Shown here piece after piece: positions 16,115-22,661 of a DNA stretch of 26,239 bases. Origin of the DNA: Mucilaginibacter_A sp041088075. GTDB lineage: Bacteria > Bacteroidota > Bacteroidia > Sphingobacteriales > Sphingobacteriaceae. Both the position numbers and the translations under genes were made by a program. Below the pieces are notes generated by a model. That model was not told the origin of the DNA and made no database searches. It was given only the letters and a program-made list of their open reading frames with translations. Each line of letters starts with the position of its first letter. The first letter of the stretch is position 1. Location of the stretch: NCBI RefSeq assembly GCF_041088075.1, contig NZ_JBGCVY010000057.1:1-26239 (forward strand), given 5' to 3'.

Positions 16115-16171
16115 CGGCACCAATTTTTAAAATATCAAAAGAATTTAACAAAGCTTAAACAGGTTTTAAGA

Positions 16172-17854
16172 TCAGGTAATATTTAGTTTTTTCATTTCGC
16201 TTACGGCATGGTCAACGGCACGGGCAGTTAGCGCCATGTAAGTAAGGGAAGGGTTTTGGCAGGCGGCAGAAGTCATGGCCGCACCATCGGTAACGTAAAC
16301 GTTTTGGGCGTCCCAAACCTGGTTGTGCTTGTTCAGCACCGAAGTTTTGGGGTCGAGGCCCATTCGCGCCGTACCCATTTCGTGGATGCCGCCGCCCATA
16401 TTGTAACCTCTGTTATAAGTTTGTACATCCTTTAAACCGGCTGCTTCCAACATTTCTTTGGCATCCTGCATCATGTCAACGCGCATTTTTTGCTCGTTGT
16501 CTTTGATGGTTGCGTCCATGGCCAAAACCGGCAGGCCCCATTTGTCTTTCTTGGTTTTATCTAAATAAGTGCGGTTTTCGTGGTAAGGCAGGGTTTCGCC
16601 AAAAGCGCCTAAGCCCATGGTCCATTGGCCCGGTTCGGTCAGTGCATCTTTAAATTCACCGCCAATGTTCATTTCCGCAATATCACGGCTCCAGCCTTCG
16701 CGGCTTGCACCGCCCTGATAGCCAAAACCGCGGATATAATCCCTTTTATCGCCAAACAAATTACGGAAACGGGGCACATAAACACAGTTAGCCCTTCGGC
16801 CAAAATAGTATTTATCCTCAAAACCTTCTACCCGGCCGTTGGCACCGCAACGGAAATGGTGGTCCATTAAATTGTGCCCTAACTCGCCGCTGCTGCTGCC
16901 CAACCCTTCCGGCCAGACATCGGTAGCCGAGTTCATCAAAACCCAGGCCGAGTTTAGGGCCGAAGCATTTACAAAAATTACTTTCGCTTTATACTCGTAA
17001 GTCTGGTTGTTTTCGGCATCCAGCACCTCTACACCTGTGGCTTTCTTACTGTTTTTATCGTACAAAATTTTGGTTACGATAGAAAAAGGGCGAACCGTTA
17101 ACTTACCGGTTGCCATAGCTGCCGGCAAAGTAGAAGATTGCGTACTGAAATAAGCGCCGAAGTTGCAGCCCAGCCAGCATTTATTTTGATACTGACAATT
17201 CGTCCTGTTTTTAAGGGGTTCGGTGATATTGGCGGTTCGGCCAATCACCATATGCCTTTTATCTTTATAATGCGATTTAATGCGTGCCGCCACATCTTTT
17301 TCAACCACGTTCATTTGCATGGCCGGCATATAATCGCCATCGGGCAATTGTGGTAAACCATCGCGGTTACCGCTAATGCCGGCAAATTTCTCAACATAAC
17401 TGTACCATGGGGCCAAATCTTTGTACCTGATCGGCCAATCAACCGCAATGCCATCCTTTGCATTCGCCTCAAAATCAAAATCGCTCAAACGGTACGATTG
17501 CCTTCCCCACATCAACGAACGGCCGCCAACATGGTAGCCGCGGAACCAGTCGAAAGGTTTTATTTCGGTATAAGGGCTTTCTTTTTCGTTCACCCAATAA
17601 TCCAAATTGCTTTCGTTCAAGGTATAGTCCCTGGCCAAAACCGGGTAATCTTTGATCATTTCCTGGGTTTTGCCGCCGCGGTGCGGAAACTGCCAGGGTG
17701 CTTTGTTGGCGTTTACATAATCCTTAATATGCTCGATGTTTTTACCGCGCTCTAACATAATTGTTTTCAGTCCCTTTTCGGTCAGTTCTTTGGCTGCCCA
17801 ACCGCCAGAAATACCGGAACCAATTACAATTGCATCATACTCATTGCTGGCCAT
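16172..17854 (-). CDS. GMC-family flavin-dependent sugar dehydrogenase, large subunit
   Basis: This 560-residue FAD-dependent GMC oxidoreductase probably oxidises a sugar or glycoside hydroxyl and hands electrons to a cytochrome. The FAD-binding loop is at the N-terminus (VIGSGISGGWAAKEL, residues 10-24, then MLERG). The GMC C-terminal domain has the catalytic His in GGGIHEMGTARMG (His491) and Asn in CQNPSLTYMA (Asn534). VYVTDGAAMTS is the usual second flavin-contact segment. A Cys-rich stretch (NRTNCQYQNKCWLGCNFGA, about 216-234) is typical of dehydrogenases of the gluconate/glucoside type. There is no signal peptide. Export probably depends on the Tat signal of the small subunit (13742-14314), a hitchhiker arrangement known for this class. 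It is the first gene of the sugar block and is divergent from mnmA. Confidence 0.92.
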   Translation of the reverse strand: MASNEYDAIVIGSGISGGWAAKELTEKGLKTIMLERGKNIEHIKDYVNANKAPWQFPHRGGKTQEMIKDYPVLARDYTLNESNLDYWVNEKESPYTEIKPFDWFRGYHVGGRSLMWGRQSYRLSDFDFEANAKDGIAVDWPIRYKDLAPWYSYVEKFAGISGNRDGLPQLPDGDYMPAMQMNVVEKDVAARIKSHYKDKRHMVIGRTANITEPLKNRTNCQYQNKCWLGCNFGAYFSTQSSTLPAAMATGKLTVRPFSIVTKILYDKNSKKATGVEVLDAENNQTYEYKAKVIFVNASALNSAWVLMNSATDVWPEGLGSSSGELGHNLMDHHFRCGANGRVEGFEDKYYFGRRANCVYVPRFRNLFGDKRDYIRGFGYQGGASREGWSRDIAEMNIGGEFKDALTEPGQWTMGLGAFGETLPYHENRTYLDKTKKDKWGLPVLAMDATIKDNEQKMRVDMMQDAKEMLEAAGLKDVQTYNRGYNMGGGIHEMGTARMGLDPKTSVLNKHNQVWDAQNVYVTDGAAMTSAACQNPSLTYMALTARAVDHAVSEMKKLNIT

Positions 17855-18027
17855 ATATTAGAAAAAATTAAAATAGAATAATCGGTTGTGATGGCTAATG
17901 TAGAAAAATGTTTTTCAAAAAAACATTTTTTGCATAAAAACTTTACAAACATTTCTTTTCGGACAAGAACCGCTTATCTTAAATTGAACTTGATTAAACT
18001 TTTTTCAGGCTATGTTTTTTTGTGTTG

Positions 18028-18118
18028 ATGCTTCTTTTACCCTATAAAAATTGGTGCCTATAATAGTCGGACAAATCAAAAACCAGGTATACCATTTTTT
18101 AGGCGGTAAAAGAAGCAT
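18028..18118 (+). repeat. 91-bp inverted-repeat element, intact copy
   Basis: The left end is ATGCTTCTTTTACCCTAT followed by AAAAATTGGTG (left type). The right end is CCATTTTTTAGGCGG followed by TAAAAGAAGCAT (right type). Outer flank remnants (TCAGGC at about 18005 and GTTTAAAC at about 18140) are worn. It is oriented opposite to the three copies inside the sugar block. Confidence 0.87.
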
Positions 18119-18220
18119 CGTGTAAAGCACCAAAGAACATGTTTAAACAAGCTCATTAAATACAACATCAGTAATTACTTGTGCCTGACCATGCTTTTTT
18201 TATATGTAATTTTCTTAACT

Positions 18221-18228
18221 TATCTTTG
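18221..18228 (+). promoter_or_regulatory. Bacteroidota-type -7 box (TATCTTTG) for mnmA
   Basis: TATCTTTG matches the TAnnTTTG -7 consensus of Bacteroidota and ends 13 bp before the mnmA ATG. A T-run at 18195-18200 could serve as the weak upstream element. The leader would be under 10 nt. Confidence 0.55.
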
Positions 18229-18241
18229 CCAATAATTCAAG

Positions 18242-19330
18242 ATGAGCAAACACGGAAGAATATTGGTAGCCATGAGCGGCGGTGTGGACAGTTCGGTAGC
18301 GGCAGTAATGTTGCACGAGCAGGGCTATGAAGTGATCGGGCTGACCATGAAAACCTGGGACTACGCTTCTTCCGGTTCCAGTTCCAAAGAAACCGGCTGC
18401 TGCAGTTTGGATAGCATAAACGATGCTCGTGCTTTGGCCGTTGGCTATGGTTTTCCGCATTATATTTTAGATATCCGCAGCGAGTTTGGCGGTTCCGTTA
18501 TCAATAATTTTGTGGACGAATACCTCGCCGGCCGCACACCAAACCCTTGTGTTTTGTGCAACACGCACATCAAATGGGAAGCTTTGTTAAAACGCGCCGA
18601 TAAATTGGATTGTGAGTTTATTGCAACCGGACATTACGCTAATATCCGGCAGCAGGACAACGGCCGCTACGTCATTTCAAAAGGCCGCGACGAGCACAAA
18701 GACCAGTCGTACGTTTTGTGGGGCGTTTCGCAAAAGAATTTGGCCCGGACGCATTTCCCGCTTGGTTCTTTTACCAAAGCCGAAATCAAAAATATGGCGG
18801 TAGAAATGGGCCAGTTAGAATTGGCCGGCAAAAGCGAAAGCTACGAAATTTGCTTTGTGCCGGATAACGATTACCGCGCTTTTCTGAAACATCAAGTAGA
18901 AGATTTGGAAGAACGCGTAGCTGGCGGAAACTTTGTTTTGCAGGATGGAACGGTTGTCGGCAAACACCAGGGCTATCCTTTTTACACCATCGGCCAGCGA
19001 AAAGGATTGGGCATTGCTTTGGGCAAACCAATGTTTGTAACTAAAATCGAACCAAATACGAATACGGTTGTTTTGGGTGAACAGGAAGATTTGGAAAGCA
19101 GCGAAGCTTGGGTACGCGATTTTAATTTGATCAAATACGAAAACCTGCAAAACCCAGTTGAAGCAATAACGAAAATCCGTTATAAAGACCAGGGCGCTTT
19201 AAGTACGGTTACGCAAATGAACGATCACTTAAAAATTGATTTTCACCACCGTGTTGCCGGTATCGCGCCGGGGCAATCGGCTGTATTTTATGAAGGGAAC
19301 GATCTGCTGGGTGGAGGGTTTTTAATTTAA
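18242..19330 (+). CDS. mnmA: tRNA-specific 2-thiouridylase MnmA
   Basis: This 362-residue enzyme makes the 2-thio group of wobble uridine 34 in tRNAs for Lys, Glu and Gln, using ATP to adenylate the tRNA and a persulfide sulfur. The ATP-pyrophosphatase loop is SGGVDSS (residues 12-18). The catalytic cysteine pair is in NPCVLCN (Cys103) and EICFVPD (Cys204). GHYAN and the later GQRKGLGIALGKPMFV segment with the C-terminal beta-barrel domain (ending GQSAVFYEGNDLLGGGFL) complete the family pattern. Full length, cytosolic. It stands divergent from the sugar block and upstream of topA. A half repeat begins 20 bp after its stop. Confidence 0.97.
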   Translation: MSKHGRILVAMSGGVDSSVAAVMLHEQGYEVIGLTMKTWDYASSGSSSKETGCCSLDSINDARALAVGYGFPHYILDIRSEFGGSVINNFVDEYLAGRTPNPCVLCNTHIKWEALLKRADKLDCEFIATGHYANIRQQDNGRYVISKGRDEHKDQSYVLWGVSQKNLARTHFPLGSFTKAEIKNMAVEMGQLELAGKSESYEICFVPDNDYRAFLKHQVEDLEERVAGGNFVLQDGTVVGKHQGYPFYTIGQRKGLGIALGKPMFVTKIEPNTNTVVLGEQEDLESSEAWVRDFNLIKYENLQNPVEAITKIRYKDQGALSTVTQMNDHLKIDFHHRVAGIAPGQSAVFYEGNDLLGGGFLI

Positions 19331-19349
19331 TTTTTACCGAAAAAGGGCA

Positions 19350-19363
19350 ATGCTTCTTTTACC
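19350..19363 (+). repeat. Half copy of the ATGCTTCTTTTACC repeat behind mnmA
   Basis: An exact 14-nt terminal motif starts 20 bp after the mnmA stop, followed by GGTACTTTTTTAACC. No partner end is found before topA. Confidence 0.65.
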
Positions 19364-19462
19364 GGTACTTTTTTAACCTGTACAAATTGGTTCTGTTTAC
19401 AAAAAATAAATATTGTGGTTAGCGCATGGATATGTTTCCTTTGCAAAAACTAAATTTAATTA

Positions 19463-21895
19463 ATGGCAAAAAATTTACTAATCGTAGAGTCTCCGGCAAA
19501 AGCCAAAACCATTGAAGGTTATCTTGGCAAAGATTTTACAGTAAAATCAAGTTACGGACATATTCGGGACCTTGTAAAATCCGAAGATGCCATTGATATT
19601 GCCCATGGTTTTGCCCAGAAATACGAAGTTCCGGCGGATAAAAAGCAGGTGGTGAACGAGTTAAAGAAGCTGGCCAAAGAAGCAGACGTGGTTTGGCTTG
19701 CTTCGGATGAGGACCGCGAAGGCGAAGCCATTTCCTGGCATTTATTTGAAACTTTGGGCTTAAAAGATGCCACCACGCGCCGCATCGTTTTCCACGAAAT
19801 TACAAAACCGGCCATTTTAAAAGCAATCGAATCTCCCCGAAAAATAGATTACAACTTAGTCAATGCACAGCAGGCACGCCGTGTTTTAGACCGTTTGGTT
19901 GGTTTTGAACTATCGCCCGTGCTTTGGAAAAAGATCAAACCTTCCCTTTCTGCCGGCCGCGTTCAATCGGTTGCTGTCCGTTTGATTGTGGAACGGGAGC
20001 GCGAAATCAATAAATTCAAGGCCGAAGCTGCGTACCGCGTGGTTGCTGTTTTTACCACTGGAAAAAACAAGGAGGTTTTTAAAGCCGAACTGCCCAACCG
20101 TTTTGTGCAGCAAAGTGACGCTGAAAAGTTTTTGAATGATTGTGCCGATGCCACTTTCAAGATCAGCAGTTTAGAAACACGGCCATCAAAACGCGCTCCG
20201 GCTGCCCCTTTTACCACTTCCACTTTACAGCAGGAAGCCAGTCGTAAATTGGGCTTTTCGGTTTCGAGAACGATGTCTGTTGCACAGCGTTTGTACGAAT
20301 CGGGAAAGATCACGTATATGCGGACGGATTCGGTCAATCTTTCTGATACGGCTTTAGAGGCTGCATCCAAAGAAATCAAATCGGCCTACGGCGATAAATA
20401 TTACCAGTTCAGAAAATACAAAACCAAATCGGCCGGCGCGCAGGAAGCGCACGAAGCCATCCGCCCAACTTATTTTAATCAACATACAACAGACGGCGAA
20501 TCAGCCGAAGTACGTTTGTACGAACTGATTTGGAAACGTGCCATCGCCTCGCAAATGAGTGAGGCTTTGTTTGAAAAAACGACGGCTAAAATCAGTATCT
20601 CCACCCGAAAAGAAGAATTGGTTGCCAACGGCGAAGTGTTGCGGTTTGATGGGTTTTTGAAAGTTTATTTAGAATCTTCCGACGAGGAAGAAGAAAACAA
20701 AGCCGACGACAACAGCGATAACGCTATTTTGCCGCCTTTGGTCAAAGATCAGCAATTGCTATTGCGCGATTTAAACGCCACGGAACGCTTTTCCCGTCCT
20801 CCCGCCCGCAATACCGAAGCTACTTTGGTAAAAAAACTGGAAGAACTGGGCATTGGCCGACCTTCCACTTACGCACCAACCATTTCGACCATTCAAAACC
20901 GCGGCTATGTGGTAAAGGAAGACCGCGAAGGAAAAACACGAAATTTTAATGTGTTAACGCTGGTCAACAAAAAAGTAGTCAAAGAACAAAAAACCGAAAT
21001 TACGGGCGCCGAAAAATCAAAGCTGTTTCCAACCGATATCGGGATTGTGGTAAACGATTTTTTGGTGCAGCATTTTAACGGCATTGTTGATTATAATTTT
21101 ACTGCCGTTGTAGAAAAGAAGTTTGATGAAATTGCACAAGGTTTGGAAGACTGGACCAAGATGCTGCATAAATTTTACGAGCCCTTTCATCAGGAAGTAG
21201 AAGACACGATTAAAACAGCCGACCGTACCCGCGGCGAACGTGATCTGGGCGTTGACCCAAAAACCGGGAAAAAAATTTCGGTTCGCATTGGCCGTTATGG
21301 GCCTTTTGTGCAAATTGGGGAAGCGGTGGAAGGTGAAGAAAAACCGGCTTATGCCAGCCTACGCACCGGCCAAATGATCGAAACGCTAACGCTGGAAGAA
21401 GCGCTGGAACTGTTTAAACTGCCGAAAAAAATCGGTGTTTTTGAAGATAAAGACATGACGGTGGCCATCGGAAAGTTTGGGCCGTACATCCGCCACAACA
21501 GCATGTTTTACTCGCTCCCGAAAGGCGTTGACCCGCTGGATGTGGACGAAAAAGCCGGCATCGAAATTATTGAAAACAAGCGCCAGGCCGATGCCGATAA
21601 ACTGATCAAATCTTTTAAAGAAGACCCGGAAGCACGCATTGAAAACGGCCGCTGGGGCCCGTATTTGAAGTTTGGAAAGCTGAATGTAAAAATCCCAAAA
21701 GGAAAAGAACCGGAAGAACTTACTTACGAAGATTGCAAAGCTTTGGCCGAAATAGCTGAAAAGGAACCCAAGAAGTTTGGCAAAAAATTTGGCAAAACGG
21801 CTGAAAAAGAACCTAAAAAGCCGGCTGAAAAACCCGCGGAAACAGCTAAAAAAAAACCTAAGAAACCTGTTAGGAAATTAGCCAAGAAAAAGTAG
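19463..21895 (+). CDS. topA: DNA topoisomerase I (type IA)
   Basis: This 810-residue type IA topoisomerase relaxes negative supercoils by cutting one strand. The Toprim domain opens the protein (LLIVESPAKAKTIEGYLG, Glu9; acidic DEDREGE at 82-88). SAGRVQSVAVRLIVERE (163-179) and ITYMRTDS with the catalytic Tyr285 mark the active site, and GIGRPSTYAPTI lies further on. Instead of Cys4 zinc fingers, the C-terminus has three topoisomerase repeat units recognised by GRYGPFVQIG, GKFGPYIRHN and GRWGPYLKFG, followed by a Lys/Pro-rich tail of about 40 residues, as is usual in Bacteroidota. The start at 19463 gives the standard MAKNLLIVES. A TTTCCTTTG stretch (19435-19443) is a weak promoter candidate. 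Expressed alone or with the genes that follow. Confidence 0.98.
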   Translation: MAKNLLIVESPAKAKTIEGYLGKDFTVKSSYGHIRDLVKSEDAIDIAHGFAQKYEVPADKKQVVNELKKLAKEADVVWLASDEDREGEAISWHLFETLGLKDATTRRIVFHEITKPAILKAIESPRKIDYNLVNAQQARRVLDRLVGFELSPVLWKKIKPSLSAGRVQSVAVRLIVEREREINKFKAEAAYRVVAVFTTGKNKEVFKAELPNRFVQQSDAEKFLNDCADATFKISSLETRPSKRAPAAPFTTSTLQQEASRKLGFSVSRTMSVAQRLYESGKITYMRTDSVNLSDTALEAASKEIKSAYGDKYYQFRKYKTKSAGAQEAHEAIRPTYFNQHTTDGESAEVRLYELIWKRAIASQMSEALFEKTTAKISISTRKEELVANGEVLRFDGFLKVYLESSDEEEENKADDNSDNAILPPLVKDQQLLLRDLNATERFSRPPARNTEATLVKKLEELGIGRPSTYAPTISTIQNRGYVVKEDREGKTRNFNVLTLVNKKVVKEQKTEITGAEKSKLFPTDIGIVVNDFLVQHFNGIVDYNFTAVVEKKFDEIAQGLEDWTKMLHKFYEPFHQEVEDTIKTADRTRGERDLGVDPKTGKKISVRIGRYGPFVQIGEAVEGEEKPAYASLRTGQMIETLTLEEALELFKLPKKIGVFEDKDMTVAIGKFGPYIRHNSMFYSLPKGVDPLDVDEKAGIEIIENKRQADADKLIKSFKEDPEARIENGRWGPYLKFGKLNVKIPKGKEPEELTYEDCKALAEIAEKEPKKFGKKFGKTAEKEPKKPAEKPAETAKKKPKKPVRKLAKKK

Positions 21896-21901
21896 CTTGT
21901 A

Positions 21902-21915
21902 ATGCTTTTTTTACC
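21902..21915 (+). repeat. Half copy of the repeat behind topA
   Basis: ATGCTTTTTTTACC differs from the terminal motif by one base, begins 6 bp after the topA stop and is followed by GGGTTAAAATC. No partner end is present before the next gene at 21941. Confidence 0.55.
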
Positions 21916-21940
21916 GGGTTAAAATCAATATCCTTTATTC

Positions 21941-22345
21941 ATGCTTAAAGATCTCCCGCAAAATATCGTTGAAGATGTTGCCATTGCCGTTGCGCTGGAA
22001 GGCGAAGGCCCGGAAAGCAAGGTTTGGTATGTTTACCTCATCAATTTAAAAAACGAGGGGTTGGAAAACGCACTGGTTACTTCGCGCGGTTACGGCTACA
22101 AAGACGGCGAGGAAGTTAAAACTTCTGTTTTGCGCCATGTTTTTCCGAAAGTGGAAGCGAAAAGCTCTGTTTTGATCGAGCCAATTGACGAACAAACTTT
22201 CGGTTTAAACAATGAGTATTGGCTGAGCTATTACATCAACAACCAGATTTTTGATAAGAAATTTATCTTTTTGCCCGAAAGCATTGTTGAATCCAACTTT
22301 ATCCGTTTGCCGGTTTTGAATAAGCCGGGCGTGATGATTAGGTGA
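21941..22345 (+). CDS. Small conserved-looking protein of unknown function
   Basis: This 134-residue cytosolic protein has no signal peptide or membrane segment. It reads as a compact beta-rich domain: VWYVYLINLKNEGLENALVTSRGYG, a charged loop, TSVLRHVFPKVEAKSSVLIEPI, then EYWLSYYINNQIFDKKFIFLPESI and a short basic tail. I recall similar proteins being widespread in Bacteroidota, sometimes carrying a mistaken Phe-tRNA synthetase label, but I cannot name a function. The sequence has none of the synthetase motifs. Codon use and composition match topA and mqnC, so it looks like a resident gene. It lies 45 bp after topA and may be co-transcribed with it. Confidence 0.82.
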   Translation: MLKDLPQNIVEDVAIAVALEGEGPESKVWYVYLINLKNEGLENALVTSRGYGYKDGEEVKTSVLRHVFPKVEAKSSVLIEPIDEQTFGLNNEYWLSYYINNQIFDKKFIFLPESIVESNFIRLPVLNKPGVMIR

Positions 22346-22408
22346 GGAAAAGCTTTCAGTCAACAGCAATCAGCTTTTGAATAACGGAAACTTAACGGTA
22401 ATTGAGTA

Positions 22409-22436
22409 ATGCTTCTTTTACCCTATAAAAATTGGG
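22409..22436 (+). repeat. Left end of the 93-bp element
   Basis: ATGCTTCTTTTACCCTAT followed by AAAAATTGGG is an exact left-type end. Instead of the usual interior and inverted right end, another hairpin repeat starts 10 bp later. Confidence 0.75.
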
Positions 22437-22446
22437 ATGTGCTTTT

Positions 22447-22530
22447 TGTCATTCTGGACTTGTTTCAGAATCTTTCAGGATATACAAAAATACTTTTAAT
22501 GAGGGATCCTGAAACAAGTTCAGGATGACA
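22447..22530. repeat. Inverted repeat with GTCATCCTGAACTTGTTTC-type arms
   Basis: Arms 22447-22472 and 22505-22530 are 26 bp each and match with three mismatches; the right arm reads GATCCTGAAACAAGTTCAGG at its start. The loop is about 32 nt. The arm sequence is unrelated to the ATGCTTCTTTTACC family. Similar arms are, to my recollection, common in spacers of Sphingobacteria and relatives. Confidence 0.8.
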
Positions 22531-22535
22531 ATTGC

Positions 22536-22560
22536 ATACTTCTTTTATCACCTAATTTTA
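22536..22560 (+). repeat. Right-type half copy of the repeat
   Basis: ATACTTCTTTTATCACCT followed by AATTTTA is a right-type end pointing in the same direction as the left end at 22409, so the two do not form a normal inverted pair. Confidence 0.6.
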
Positions 22561-22649
22561 AGTGCGCTTTCTGAAAGCTGATAGCTAAAAGCTTATTCAA
22601 AAATGGCTAATGTTTGACAGCCAACTGCTGATAACTACTAACCGATAGC

Positions 22650-22657
22650 TACCTTTG
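22650..22657 (+). promoter_or_regulatory. Bacteroidota-type -7 box (TACCTTTG) for mqnC
   Basis: TACCTTTG fits the TAnnTTTG consensus and ends 4 bp before the mqnC ATG at 22662. If used, transcription would begin at or next to the start codon, giving a leaderless message. Confidence 0.5.
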
Positions 22658-22661
22658 CCAC

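Larger units (their letters stand above)
17855..18241. other. 387-bp divergent promoter spacer
   Basis: This is the space between the divergent GMC oxidoreductase gene (-) and mnmA (+). It holds a full repeat element at 18028-18118 and an A/T-only hairpin near the GMC start (arms about 17904-17915 and 17919-17930, AAAAATGTTTTT and its complement), which would lie in the leader of the minus-strand transcript. No gene is seen. Confidence 0.6.
22346..22661. other. 316-bp non-coding spacer with mixed repeats
   Basis: It holds an element left end at 22409-22436, an unrelated hairpin repeat at 22447-22530 and a right-type half at 22536-22560. It also has degenerate copies of an AGCTGATAGCT-like word (about 22352-22375, 22571-22593 and 22621-22650). 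The mqnC promoter box is at its right end. No gene is seen. Confidence 0.6.

Noticed and set aside
5546..18118. The repeated ATGCTTCTTTTACC copies as a CRISPR array
   Set aside because: Copies are scattered over kilobases, are inverted pairs rather than direct repeats, and lack regular spacers or cas genes.
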